Positions 41,211 through 53,660 of a stretch of 64,000 nucleotides of DNA are shown here, in pieces. The position numbers and the translations under genes were made by a program. How positions within the stretch are numbered: position 1 is the first letter of the stretch; each line of letters starts with the position of its first letter. The notes beneath the pieces are model-generated. The model was not told where the DNA came from. It ran no database searches and worked only from the letters and a program-made list of their open reading frames with translations. The DNA comes from Acanthochlamys bracteata. Lineage: Eukaryota > Streptophyta > Magnoliopsida > Pandanales > Velloziaceae. The stretch spans positions 8,060,001 to 8,124,000 of the forward strand of contig CM034130.1 in assembly GCA_019914995.1 (NCBI GenBank). The letters run 5' to 3'.

Positions 41211-41542
41211 CACTGAGTTAGAATTTTTTCTTCGCGTTATCTTTCCATGAATCCATTTCTAGTATTCACCCGGATACCAGAAACGAATTTACAATTCAAT
41301 ACCACATACATGGTATTCGTTATATAAGTCCAATGTTGCTAAATATTATTATTGAAGTCCAATTTTATAAACTATTTGCGGTTTGGTTTAAAGTCAGTTA
41401 GAAAACAGCAGAACAGCCCACCAAGCTATCGCCTTCGCCTATCACAATATCTTTAATTCAACTTGTTTTTTTTCTTCTAATAACTACTAGTTTTTCCCAT
41501 TAAATCTGGATCTGTTTCTTGCTCAAGAACAAAATCTCAAGA
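41211..41542. promoter_or_regulatory. Shared divergent promoter, TlyA-like / cytochrome b5
   Basis: Just 332 bp separate the two start codons of these head-to-head genes. The region is AT-rich, and no clear TATA box or named element can be assigned to either side. Confidence 0.45.
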
Positions 41543-42876
41543 ATGGGGAGTTCGAAGAAGTTTAGTCCTGATGAGATCTCTCTTCACACCTCAAAGAAGG
41601 ATTGCTGGCTGGTCATCCATGGCAAGGTCTACGCACCAATTTCTGTTCTTCGTTTTTTCCTCCCCTCTTGCTTTGTTGTTTATAGTTGTGATGCAATGAA
41701 AGTTCAAGATTTTGGTTCTAGGTTGAAATGGGTCTTGTGTTTTAGGTTTATGATGTGACAAGCTTCTTGGAAGATCATCCTGGAGGAGAGGATGTTCTAC
41801 TTCAGCAAGCAGGTACTTTAAACCATTTTCTTTTCAAAATCTTAGGAAAGAATAAAGTAGCAATCTCTTTCTGTTAGACCATTGCATCCGTGACAATTGT
41901 TTAAAAAAATTGAATTTTGATGAGTTGCCTTCTGACATAGCCTGTTATCATCAATTTTTTATTTGAAGTCTTTGCATGCTAAATTGGGAAAATTGGATGT
42001 TGTGAGTGATATCTGTAATCCAAAAAGTCCTGATAAGTAGATTTTGTCTTCCTTCTGTATTTCATAGTTTACACTTTACACCAGTATTAAATCTTCGGAA
42101 TGAAGTTCTTGGTAGCTACTTGTCGTGATTTTCATTCAAGCACACTTAAGTAGATATCATGTGCAGCCATCTTATATTTTATCAAATCTTGCTAGAAGGA
42201 AACTTTCTAAAGCAATCTTATTTGTGGCATTTACTTGCTACAAGTCTTTAAAAGAGGGAATTTTTGTTTCTAAAATCTTGGGTTTGATGTGAGCACTCTG
42301 TGATATCTATTCTTTCTTGTCTTAAACTTGAAACTTTGATATCTCCACTACCCATTATAAAAGCCTGACAGTTTCAGAATTTCTCTGAACTAATAAGAAA
42401 AGCCATAGGCCATGCACTGCATTCATAAGTGATGTAATCCGAGTCTGGTTGAATTTCTGCTTCTAGCAACTTGTGACCAGTGCATTTGTTAGTTCTCTAA
42501 TTGGACAAACCAGTGCAAGCTTAGCAATTTGAGAAAACTTAAGAGTAACATGAACAAAAATTCTGACGATTGATCTGTTCTTTGTTCCGTGGAAGGGTCT
42601 GGTGATGCTACTGAGGCTTTTGAGGATGTGGGTCACAGCACCACTGCAACCAGCATGCTCGAGGGGTACTTTATTGGTTATGCTGAGGGCTTCAATGGCA
42701 CCACCTCCGATCGTAATGCCAGCGGTGGAGCTGCTTCTTCCAACAAAGCAATGCAAGACAGGAACCAGCAGCAGCAGGGAAATTTCAGCTTATTTGACTA
42801 CATTGCTCCTCTACTCATCCTTTTGGTAGCTGTTGGAGCTTGGTATTTTCTCACCTTTCACAACAAGGCTGAATGA
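41543..42876 (+). CDS. Cytochrome b5, tail-anchored, divergent
   Basis: Three exons: 41543-41626, 41746-41812 and 42596-42876, in phase, 143 aa. The heme-binding domain (about 5-80) has [16 protein letters not shown], the first heme ligand His39 in DHPGG and the second His64 in FEDVGHS. A Gly/Ser/Gln-rich linker (about 85-112) leads to one membrane segment (about 116-137, [19 protein letters not shown]) and a short polar tail, the usual design of a C-terminal anchor in the ER or outer mitochondrial membrane. Such proteins pass electrons to fatty-acid desaturases and hydroxylases. The two histidines are 25 apart, where the usual spacing in the family is 24, and the Q-rich linker is unlike common plant isoforms. 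It is a member of the family but not a close match to any isoform I recall. Confidence 0.9.
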
Positions 42877-44254
42877 TGGCGTGTTCTGGATTTTGGTGAT
42901 TGTTTCTTGTGGTTTCTTATTCTACATTACAGAGTATCATAAAGGAATTTTTGTTACTGGATGAGAGCAAGATATTTTAATTTTAATGAACACAATTGAT
43001 TTAAGTGATTTAATTGTTACATATCCTTTCCTCTCTTAATTGTAACTATCTACCATACTATTTCAAGTGATTTAAGTGAGTTATGTTATAATGGTATAAG
43101 GTTTCCTTGTATGTTCTTCTCTTTTTGCTGTGAAGTTGAGGTTCCATCTCAAAGTAAAGCTTTGATGAATACTCATATTTGGTAATATTCATCTGATCAA
43201 GATTGAACATATAAGATTCATGAATGAAAGGATGAATGAGATTGACTCCATTTCTACTGTATTGGTGTCACCTTGAGCACTTGCAGTAGAAGACTTTCGC
43301 TAGGCACCTAACTTGGTTGTTGTGCCACTAACCTGATACGAGACTTTTGCACTGTTTCTCCTTTGAAAAGCCTAAAAGATGGAATGTACTGTTTCCCCTA
43401 TGGGCATGTTTGGGTTGCTAAAACTTAAAAACTTCTTTGAAAAATTTTTTTATATCTTTTCAAAAAAAGTTTATATAGATTTTTTTAAAAACAAAATTAT
43501 GTCAAATTATTTCGTGGGCGTATAGTTTATTTATACTTTTAAAAAAAAATTAGAAATTTCTGGAACACTATATATGATGTGTTTTTTTAGAGTTGAAAAT
43601 GAACTTAGGAAAACAGAAGCAACCCAAATATTTCTTAGTAGACTTCCACTTGTGCAGCGTAACGAGCCATTGGGTATAATTTTCGTTTTCTTGTTTTCCT
43701 TCTTGCTTTCCGGTTTTATCAGGTAGAGGTAGATTTTTGTTTATTGAATTTGTGCTTGGCTTTTTCTTGCCAGTTGCATTGTCGTTCATTATCTGATACA
43801 GATGAAATTTTGGTCGACATCATTTCTTTCTTCCAAGTTTTGCTTTCAAATGTATACTGCATTACAGCTTATAATAGGCTTATAATAAGCTCATTTTTTT
43901 ATTTAATTCATAAGCTGATTTTGCTTTTAAGCTATTCTTTTCTACGGAGCTACCAAATAGTGTCTCTCGCATTATTGGAAGCTTCAAATTTAACTGTCGC
44001 CTTCACGTAACTAACATCTTTTAACAACTCTGTATCTAACCCTGTCTCCCTGAGAAAGTCAATTGGCATTTCTTAACTAATAATAACAGTGACGAGAAAT
44101 CACCTTCACCAAATCCATATACAAACCTCCTTATCCCTTGACTTAGCCATAAATCGAACATGTCCATTCTTCTACAAAACCAAATTTTAAATTATTACAA
44201 AAAAGAAAGTCAAATTCGCAAAAAGTTGAGATTTGAGCAAGTCATACACAAAAC
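42877..44254. other. Intergenic region after cytochrome b5
   Basis: The cytochrome b5 3' untranslated region occupies the first few hundred bases. The rest is AT-rich unique sequence without a recognisable gene or element. Confidence 0.5.
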
Positions 44255-44305
44255 ATGGTTAACATACTTGGAGGGGGTTTCTGTTTGTTATACCTTTCCA
44301 TTTGC

Positions 44306-44629
44306 ATGGAGATGGAAGGTTTGATTCCACTAGTCTTGAGAGCTCTGAAGAAAAAGACACTGAAAAGTTCATACAGCTTTACTTCAACAACAGAAGAAAC
44401 GACCGATGAATACAAGGATAGTGTGCCGCTGGTATTAATGACACCTCCACCGGAGAAGAAATTGAGAGGTCTCAGGGAAGAAAACAAAGGTCATCATCAC
44501 CAGAGGCAGTTGTCGCTTCAAGAGTTTCTTTTACCTGCGAGAAGCGCTGGAAGACCAGGGACTAGTCTAGCGAAGGATTTTGGCATGAGGAGTCAAAGGT
44601 TGCTGGCAAGTATTGGTCGTGGAGCTTAA
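44306..44629 (+). CDS. Small unrecognised basic protein, MEGLIP type
   Basis: An open frame of 107 codons begins MEMEGLIPLVLRALKKK; an upstream in-frame ATG at 44255 would add 17 residues. The N-terminus is a short amphipathic helix, followed by a Ser/Thr- and Glu-rich region, a VPLVLMTPPPEKKLRG block, His/Gln-rich residues, and a basic Arg/Gly-rich C-terminus. I have a vague impression of small plant proteins beginning in the same MEGLIP way, but know no function. Single exon, no membrane segment. It lies alone between cytochrome b5 and COX5c. Codon use and the clustered polar residues look protein-like, but the evidence is modest. Confidence 0.5.
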   Translation: MEMEGLIPLVLRALKKKTLKSSYSFTSTTEETTDEYKDSVPLVLMTPPPEKKLRGLREENKGHHHQRQLSLQEFLLPARSAGRPGTSLAKDFGMRSQRLLASIGRGA

Positions 44630-45488
44630 CAGAAGAACAGATCACGGTATTGATTACATATATGCTGAAGTATGTATTTTGTTTCTTTGGGTATTTACGT
44701 TTTGGTTCCATCTGTTGGTTTAAATGAAGCCTTAGAGCGCAGCTCTTTGATAGTCTACCTTTTTGTTTTTTATTCTATGTTTAAAAAAAGTATGTATTGA
44801 GATATAAGTAATGGAAATTTTCTATGCAAAGTGTAAAGATAGTTTGATTAGAATGATAGTGGTGTTTGGGGGTTTTTGGTTATTATAGCATATATAATTA
44901 CTTAAATTGGTTTTGCTTAAGTGTTTACAAGACATTCTATTTTCTTCTGACACTATTTTCTTCAACTCCGGATGGGTTAAGTTACCTAGAGCAAGAAGAA
45001 ATAGATGGAATTTAAGTTCGGTAGGAGCCAATCTCAACTGTACCAATTTGTTTTCAACTGCTATTCCAAGAGCTACTCATGATAGGCTTCCGACATGAAC
45101 CCAAATTCTTTCCTTGTTCTTAACTGAAAACTCTTATACCAGCCATGGAACAACTGTATCTCATCACTGTGTTTCGACTCATGGTATTGATCAAGAACAA
45201 TTAAAGGCATATACCATGAAGAAGTTGAAGCAGAAGTCAAAAAATAACTCAGGTAGTTCAGCGTCATTCTGTTTTGCAGATGTCATTCAAACAATTCTGA
45301 AACATCCATCGATGATATTCAACATGACAAACGAATGAAAATGCAAACACAAAAGCTGTATCGAGCATGGCTAGCTGGGAAATTTGCAATGCTTGACGTA
45401 GTCGAGTCATTGTTAACATGGTCTAGTAGAGTAAAAGGACACGCCCCAAAAAAATAAAAAACAAAACCTTACAGTTTAAGAAAACATT

Positions 45489-45680
45489 CTATACTTCATG
45501 AAGGACAACACTGATCTCGCCCATCAGCAAGTCATAGAAGGTCCTGGCCCTTCTTTGCTCATTCCAGTGATGCATCTTCCACATGCCACCAGCTATCAAT
45601 CCCAGTGTGAGCCCGATACAGATCTCCTTGATGACACTAGGTCCTTTCAGTGTAGCGTGACCTATCTTATGTCCAGCCAT
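45489..45680 (-). CDS. COX5C: Cytochrome c oxidase subunit 5c
   Basis: The frame encodes 63 aa, the full family length, opening MAGHKIGHATLKGPSVIKEI and ending after WNEQRRARTFYDLLMGEISVV. A single membrane segment (about 17-36) is followed by the conserved WKMHHWNEQ block. It is a small nucleus-encoded, plant-type subunit of mitochondrial complex IV, anchored in the inner membrane. The coding part has no intron, but a strong acceptor (TTTTCTGCAG) ends at 45691, ten bases before the start codon. Plant COX5c genes are known for a leader intron that boosts expression, and the matching donor is proposed at 47643. It lies upstream of, and points away from, the small MEGLIP gene. Confidence 0.95.
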   Translation of the reverse strand: MAGHKIGHATLKGPSVIKEICIGLTLGLIAGGMWKMHHWNEQRRARTFYDLLMGEISVVLHEV

Positions 45681-45690
45681 TTGTTTCTTC

Positions 45691-47643
45691 CTGCAGAAAA
45701 ATCAGATGCAGCTTCATGAGTTGCCAGATAAGGTAGCAACCAATGACTAAGAATAAAAACCAGCTTAAAGAACTTTTTATGACAGCTAGTAAGAAATAGC
45801 AAACATCTACTATCATTTCTGTGGTAGAATGAGAAGTCTCTATCCTCCTTACTTCTAGATGTGGTCACTTCTATCTATCTATCTAGCTGTCTGTCTGAGT
45901 TAAGCGTCAATGCCGCCCTACATTTGACTTTCATAAGCAGATAATATAAGAAAATTAACAGGCCATTCAGACAACAATTTCACCATCTAATTTCTCTTGC
46001 AAGCAAGGTCATTTTCTTGCATAGTACTTTCCAGCCTTCTTGATTGGTTAACCACATGAAAGACATTTGACTTTCATAAGCAGATAATATAAGAAAATTT
46101 ACAAGCCATTCAGACAACAATTTCACCATCTAATTTCTCTTGCAAGCGAGGTCATTTTCTTGCATAGTACTAGTTTCCAGCCTTCTTGATTGGTTAACCA
46201 CATGAAAGACAGAATATGTTAAAAAGTACTTCGAGCTATATAATAAGTCTCATTGCCTAAGGATCAAGTCCATAACTAGATAGCAATAGATAGGCCTTAT
46301 GACCCTTTTGTTACGGGTAGCAATTCAGTTTGGCAGCACGAAATTCGTGAAGACCATGCATGGGGCATATGATTAGGTCAAAATAGGAAAAACTGTACAG
46401 TTGATTGTTTGAAAAGTTAGATCCATACGTGACCCCTTTTTTTAAGTTTAACCTGACCAAACAGAATGGGCATGGTTAAGGAATATAATTTTCAAGCTAA
46501 TTCCCAGTTTAGACAGATAACATCTTTATAAGTCAGGCTAAATGACATTCAGCAGGATCAGCCCATTTTCTCAATTGGTTTGATGAGAGAAAACGTGAAA
46601 CCAACCTTTACGTGTCTAGAAACAGCCCGCATTATTCCATTCAAGGTTCAGATCACATCCTTTTGTAGTTCCAGACACTGCCCGACCTAACTCTAATCAA
46701 AATAAGTAAACATGTAGATATTTGGCAACAAGGACTAAGAGGTCACTTTGACATTGTCCTTTAAACTCCACCAATGTGAACTCTCATATAAAACAACCAC
46801 AAGAATGAGCATTCTGGAGAAATAACATGAAGCTCACTTCTCTCAGTAAGAAGCTATATCGCTTATTGCTCGTTGTTGTTAAGCTAATTCAAGCTCTAGT
46901 GTTATTACACTGATTTATAATGGAACATGCATTAAAAAGAGTTAAAATTCAAGTAGTTTAGTGCAAAATGCACTACATTTGTCACTAGTCAAAACTATCA
47001 AAGGCCAGCTCATCTTTCCTATTCTAAAAAAAGTTTCATTAACACTTCGTTGCTAGTCAAAAAAACCAACCTTAAGGATAAGAAGGAAGTTGCAGAAAGT
47101 TACCAATCTATGCTACTAAACACCCTTATAATTCAATACAAAACAATAAAACCTCATTCAGAAATCCAGCGCGCTATGGAGATTTCAGGTGAGCATACGT
47201 ATTTATGATGAGAAGATTATTGTAAGCAAAGATACATTGAATTACTTCTCAAATTTGTTGAACCACAGTAGCAAACGCCAAATGCAAAAACACTGCAAGC
47301 ACAATTTTAGCTACATCAAAAAGCACCTCAATCCCAGAATCCCAAACAGGCTCCAAGAATCAATACGAATCAAATCATTACACTCCAATAATTTCAAAAA
47401 TCTTTCACATGTATAACCACCATCTCTAATTTCTCAGCCTGCTCTATACAAGTGATATAAGTCGCAAATAATTGCAACGAGAATGAAAGAAAACAAAACG
47501 AATAAATCGACATAGCTAAAAATGCATAAGATCAACAGCAATCTCCAATCAAGTAGCGAGACGATGCAAAAGAATTAATCATCAAATAGATTTAAATAAA
47601 TTTTTAGATAGTAATAATAATAATAATAAATGAATCCCGTTAC
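45691..47643 (-). other. 5'-UTR leader intron of COX5C
   Basis: A donor (TCTTACG/GTAACG) at 47644/47643 and an acceptor TTTTCTGCAG at 45691 define a leader intron of about 1.95 kb. The leader exon (about 47644-47720) is richer in G and C than its surroundings. The intron contains a 143-bp tandem duplication (45921-46211) and an ATA repeat lies near the donor (47618-47637 and adjoining bases). Leader introns are a known feature of this gene family; the exact borders here are predicted. Confidence 0.6.
45921..46211. repeat. Tandem duplication, 143-bp unit, two copies
   Basis: Copy 1 starts at 45921 and copy 2 at 46064, each beginning CATTTGACTTTCATAAGC. They differ at only a handful of bases plus a four-base insertion (near 46170) in the second copy. 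The high identity suggests a recent duplication. It sits inside the predicted COX5C leader intron. Confidence 0.9.
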
Positions 47644-47810
47644 CGTAAGATTGCAGCTCGAGCGAACAGGCGTCGATTGAGAGAGCGGAGACGGGAGATC
47701 AGAAATAACGATTTGCTAGAACAACCTGCTTTTTGCAATATAAGGCTTCTTCAATTTATTTAGCATTATTAAGAAATTACGCTGTCTGTACAGTGAGCCA
47801 CAGATATTAC

Positions 47811-48032
47811 GGGTACGTTTGGAATTATTTATGAAATAAATTTTTTTAAAAAATATTTTTATTTTTTTACTTTTAAAAAATAAAAATATATAATAAAAAT
47901 TTTTATTACGTAAATTTTTTATATTAATTAAATATTTAAATAAATTTTTAAATACTTATAAAATATATATTAAAAAACATAAAATAAAAAAAAAATAAAA
48001 AGGAGCGTTTGGGATGCAATCCCAAACGCACC
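47811..48032. mobile_element. MITE-like AT-rich element with palindromic end
   Basis: Begins GGGTACGTTTGGAATTATTT. The right end (48002-48032) is itself a perfect-looking hairpin, GGAGCGTTTGGGA then TGCAATCCCAAACGCACC, as if two termini of neighbouring copies are fused. The body matches the family in inverted orientation. Confidence 0.55.
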
Positions 48033-48648
48033 ATGTTCCATTTGCCTAAAATATTTGTGACATTTTCCTTGCAAGTCAATGTCATTTTGTCGACAATGAG
48101 GGTTTCAATCTTGATCAGTTAACGACGCACTAGAAAATCATAGTATTGGTAGTAGTAACTCAAATCTGTGTGGATTCTTTTATATTGCCAGTCCGAAGCC
48201 CTGAGTCGGATTACTTGCAGAAACATAAATGATAATGTTCGGTAGAGGAAGAAAATGCCAGAAAATAATAGCAATGATTTCCCTAAAAGATTGGTAAAAG
48301 TAGTCCAAAGCAATCAAAACACTGAACAGAAAACAAAACAGCACAAATCAACAAAGCTTCATATGGTCAGGTACGTCTTTCAATATACGTTTTGGATGAG
48401 TGTTAGCTATGTACATTGCTTTGATGTTACAAGCTTCCGCTACATATCTGGATACGCCTCATTGTCTGCATCAACCCACTGGAAATGAGATGGCTAAAGA
48501 GAGACAAAAATTGCCGCCCTGTACAGGACGTATGAAGAAGAAAACACCTCTTCTACTCTAAAACTGCACACGCAAGATCAGAAGTCTTTACTGCCTACAC
48601 TACAAAGTGACACAAAAAATATGGATGCCCGCCATGTTAGGTTGAGAC

Positions 48649-51600
48649 TTAAGACAATCGGAGAGCCATTTGTTGAAGAAGAAGCTTCTTTTGAGAAGCA
48701 TTAATAACACCATTGCACTCGGCATTGACAAGAACCTCTGTCATTATGGCAGCAGCATGCCCGGTAGGCTCCTCCGATGTCCTTCTTAGCATAAACACCT
48801 GCACCGTTCATATATCTCATTCAGTATCCCGTCACTATAGACCAACTGCGAGATTTTTATAACAAGTGTGGAGATCACATGGATGATGCATTTGATAAAA
48901 TTAATATTTACGATATTACATGAACTTCGTAACTTATTCAGCCATTGTCTGTTGGCTTTGAAAGGATGCAAGATGACCACTAACTGAAAACGAGAAGGTC
49001 ACGTTCTGCATACTGAAGGATAGACAAGCATTTGGCACAGTTATTGGTACAGTACTTTCATTACCTACAAAAAAATTGGTGCAGTTCTGATGCAATTCTC
49101 TAAAACCTTTTCTCCTTATATCCTAACGGACACACTATCAAGTATGAAGAACATGATTCATTGACATACAGCACTAGTGCAATTATGATACTCCTCATAA
49201 AAACTTGATGTGGAAGAGGACTGAACTCCTAGCAGTTAAAACAGTCAGTATCATGCTCTATACAAACCATAAATACACTAGGCAAGATCTCTTGTAAACA
49301 AAACCTTTAGATGGTGCTAAAGTTCGAGCATATTTGCTAACATGTTGCCGGAAACAGCTTCATACAAGAGCCAAAAGCAGGCAATTACATGTCGGGCAAC
49401 AGAATAATACCTGGCCATGATGAGTAATTTCGAGACAGCCAGGTTGTTGGATCCATGGTTCTCCATCAATCTGGACAGGAAAGGGGCTGTGAATATGTAC
49501 CCGTATCATTTTCCCTTGGGCCAACCTCCGCGCTTGAGAAAGCCCTACCTGTGTTCACTATACTATTAGTCATCATTTTGTGATTAGAATATCCGAAAGA
49601 ATAACTATGATCGGCATCCTTATTTCGTACTTGTCCAGTTAAAGAAAACCAGGACAAAAGATAAATTCACTAACATTTCTGTGAAGCAATGAATATTGAT
49701 ACTAGGTATGATCATAATTTTTAAAATTCTTTTTAGATGTAAATATGGATCAAGATCACAATCTTTACGACCATAAGGTACAACAGATAGTAAAGATGAT
49801 TTATTCTGTTCGTGTATCCATGCGTGTGAAAAGATGTAAGTATTTCATTTGTCAAATTCGGTTCCCATCATTGAGATTACACCAGCAAAAATTAGACGTC
49901 ATCCTTAAAAAGGATTAGCTAACAGAGTCATGTATAAAAATAGCTATTCCTGTGTGTATTGCATTTGCATGTCAAACTGTCTTCCTTTTCATTCAGCATA
50001 TACACAAGAAAATTAAACAATACCATACCTGAAGCTTCCCAAGCTGCCACGTCCCAGATATGCACACAACTTCAAGCATTTTGTCATGCATTGTTTGTAG
50101 GCCAAAATCATCATTGTGCTCATAGTCATTCTGCCAGAGGTCTACTCCTCCCATGTAGCTGCCAATATTAAGCACAAGTACACCTTGTGTATCCTAATAA
50201 AGAAAAACTAAGTTATAACTAAACAAGCAAATTATATGTACTCTCGGGACATAGACATAAAGAAATTCTTGACATAGACATAAAGCACAGTATAGGTGTT
50301 TTTTTATCATATCCTCATGTAAGTCATGTAAGACAGTACGCAGAAAACATACAGCAGAAGCAACTACATGTATCCACTATGCATACATCCATAAAGCATA
50401 TACAGAATCTCCACTGTCAAGAGATAAACAAAGAAAGTATTCTTCTAACCTTGGGTATTTCAATATCGACACTGTCAACTTCCAACCTCACTTGCCACGG
50501 TAAGTCAGCACATGCTCTGTCCACCATGCCTTTAGCACCTTCTTTAGCATATCGTAGCTTGTTAACAAACTGGATTAAAAAGAAAAACCATGTTCACTAT
50601 ACAAAGGATAATTTCTGTGGTGATGGTAAAATGAAAATTATCTTGTAACTTGTCTGTTGTGAACTTGTGATAAGATCAATGTCATGAAAACTGCCTAAAG
50701 TATATCCTCTACAGCCCACTGATAAGATGCAGGGGCCACAAAAATCATATCACTGTGCTTACCCCGTTAAAAATAAATTAAAAATATTAAAAAGAATATT
50801 CACAATGTCAGAAATATTTCTTTATCCAATCAAAGAGGATAGCAAAGATGCACAAGTCCAGGACAAAACAGCCTAAGCACTCCCTTTAATGGAAGCTAAC
50901 ATGATTCATCCTGATCTACAACTACATTAGGGTAGGATATACACATCATGCTTTATGTGTTAAATAAGTATACAGCTTCCATCATACATCACGATTATGT
51001 TGAACAAAGATGACGGAAAGTATACTTTAAACTTGTCCGCTTAACTGGTTGCTGGCAGAAAGTTTAAAGTTCTTTGTTCAATTGTCAGATAGGTTCATTA
51101 ACAGTTCGTTATTGTTCAGCATGGATGAATAGAGATATAGGAATCAGTTAGTTGAAGTGTCGTATCAGGTATGACCCATAGGTGTGAGTGAGGTAGAATA
51201 TATCTGCTTACTTATAGTAAAGATCAATAAATTTAAAATAAACACAGGTATGAGATGCAAACCTGGCTCTTAAACTTGTCAGGCCTTTCTTCCCGAATCA
51301 TGTGAAAATCATATGCAACCTTAGCATCACATCCAACGCCTTCACAGAAATTAAAATGAGAATAAGCAACTTAAAGAATCAAGTTTAGAAATAATAATAT
51401 CACAAGAATTTAACAAAGCAACGCACCTAAATAGTTTGTCATGAACTTCATCTGACTTTTATCTTGAGAAGATTGTGTATCATTCCCTTTGATGACAACA
51501 TTCCAACGATCTAGCATAGTTACTGCTGCATGGTCAATATCATGCAAACGAGCACCAAGGCCACCTTGTCCTTCCACAGAAGACAAACCTCCTCCCCACC

Positions 51601-53660
51601 TCAAAACCCTGGACAGGTCATTTCCTGTTCCAAGAGGAAGGATAGCAACTGGGGGAGGAGACTCAAAATTTGCCTTTTCAATAGTGTCAAGGACCCAAGC
51701 TACAGTACCATCTCCACCACAGACAAGAACCCTAAAATATTGCACTTTCCGGAACAACTCCAATCCAACCTCAGGTCCTTGAGATGCACCAAGCTCAAAG
51801 ACCTATTATAAATCAAAGAATTTCATCAAAGATTCTCAAACCTTCAAATTTACATTAATAACATTATAACTGTCGAATAATATTCAAACATTATTGAGGA
51901 AATGTGCGTCACACATAAAACAAATAATTGAACTTTCGAAGCCTATCTAACAAGAACTATGTCGGACCCTATGCTTTTGTCAGAATCACATTAAAAGAAT
52001 CTCAATGAAATATATAATAACAGAACCCAATCTGATGGGAGAGGTATTGCCCTTACTGCCAGCGAATGATTCTCTTGACACCACAACAACAAGTCATAAT
52101 GAGTGAAGTGAAACCTATGTCAGTAAACCTCGACTCCCTTCCAAAAAAAAGATATCCAATTTTGATTTATAGATTCTCCAGTGCGAAGTCAAAGAGGTGC
52201 TTACACAGCTTTAAGTCCGACATACACTGAATAATGTTAAGAAGGGACTTCTGAATCCCTTGCAAATGACGCGGTTATCAACTGACTCAATTTATTTATA
52301 GTAGGAAGTCTACCGCAATATGAATGAAAAAGCAGAAATTACCTAAGGACTAGGCTACTGCATGTATAAAACAAGGTAAAAGGGAGATAGAGAGAGTAAA
52401 TCATGAATGTCAAAACTTGACCAGACACAAATTGGCATGTTCAACATATGCAGTCATCCAAAAGTACCATCACCAAACATGATTAAATTAAATAAATCAT
52501 CTTAATTTGGCAACATAGCAGTGAAGTTGTAGACCAAAGAGAACAATATCTAAGTAGATCTGGAGCTTGCTTAATGGGAAGATGAACCATACCTGCACAG
52601 GATTCAATAACATGTTTAATCTCCTCCTTAAAGAGGGCCCTGCCTGACCTCCACTCTTAGCGTTTATAAACACAAGTAATGGCCTAGAATCATGTGGCAA
52701 GTCCAACAACTCATACTTCTTTTGCACAGCAAGCATTTTGAAAGATTCTACATTGTTATTGAATGACCTTTTGCCACATTTGAGATTTGCAAGGGAGCCA
52801 TCCTGCTTTAGATAGATTTCTTTTGTCTTTCCATTATATGGCTTCTCATATGGCATTAGCGCAGAGAAAACAGTATGGTAGCTTCCGCTCTTATTTCGGT
52901 TTCTACGCCTCTTTATATGACCCTTAACCGACAAAGCCAATTCTTGTTTAATGGAGTTAAATGATCTGCTGTTTGCTGCTTCATTAATTTCTTTCAAAGA
53001 GAGAGGAGGGAGTACAAGTCTTCTAAGCGGGCCCATATCACAAACATTACCAGTCTCCTTTGAAAATTTATTATGGCAACTCACGTGTATAAGGCGCTGA
53101 CACCACAGGCACCGCCATATTGGGGAAGCACCAAGAAAAGGAATACCACATGGTTCATCACAGTAATAACAAAATGATGATAGCTCAGGGTTCTCATCCA
53201 CTTCAATCCATCGTTCTGACCAATGATGAAGCAGAACAGTTGCACCAGCTTGTGCCACGCACTTGCAATCTCTTGAGGCATAAGGAAAACAATTAGCATG
53301 AGCTGCTACACCGCATACAGAGCAGAGAAGGACAGGGAAACTGTTTTCGCTCTTTGCACCAAGACTTTGTGGTGATAGCAAAGAACTTAAGCACACACAG
53401 CATGTCGAGGGACGTCCAGCATAGCTACGATCTTCAACCCATATATGACGTGAAATGGGAAGCTTTAGATTCTTCAATAACTTTTTCTTAGCTTTGGCAG
53501 CAGATCTCACCCAGTTCAATGATGTCTGTCTCTGTAATTTGAGGAATGCAAAAATAATTGCTAGCAATCCCAATGAGCCAGCGACAAGCCATCCAAGTAT
53601 CAGAGGAAGAGAAAATTCAAACTTAGTAGCAACTTCGAAAACTGAGGAACCCACTTCCAT
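48649..53660 (-). CDS. Diacylglycerol kinase, plant cluster I (DGK1/DGK2-like)
   Basis: Seven exons: 53660-52593, 51802-51427, 51339-51263, 50569-50450, 50193-50029, 49548-49411 and 48798-48649. They join in phase to 697 aa. A membrane segment lies near the N-terminus (about 17-42, [20 protein letters not shown]), then two cysteine/histidine-rich C1-type zinc domains (about 70-130 and 145-210). The catalytic DAGKc domain begins near [14 protein letters not shown] (about 328) and has the ATP-binding GGDGT at 385-389 and [18 protein letters not shown]. The accessory domain follows, with [13 protein letters not shown] and [15 protein letters not shown]. The enzyme phosphorylates diacylglycerol to phosphatidic acid in lipid signalling, and the N-terminal anchor suits the ER or plasma membrane, as known for AtDGK1 and AtDGK2. 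A leader intron is likely, since an acceptor TTGTTGCAG lies just upstream of the start near 53709. Confidence 0.95.

Noticed and set aside
43400-43580. Another AT-rich block starting near GCATGTTTGGGTTG, similar to the MITE-like termini
   Set aside because: Only the left end resembles the family; no matching right end or body was found.
44900-45340. Possible decayed coding sequence between the small MEGLIP gene and COX5C
   Set aside because: Frames on both strands are short and broken and no family could be recognised.
47189-47416. Plus-strand frame of 75 codons in the COX5C leader intron
   Set aside because: No homology recognised and the composition matches the surrounding intron.
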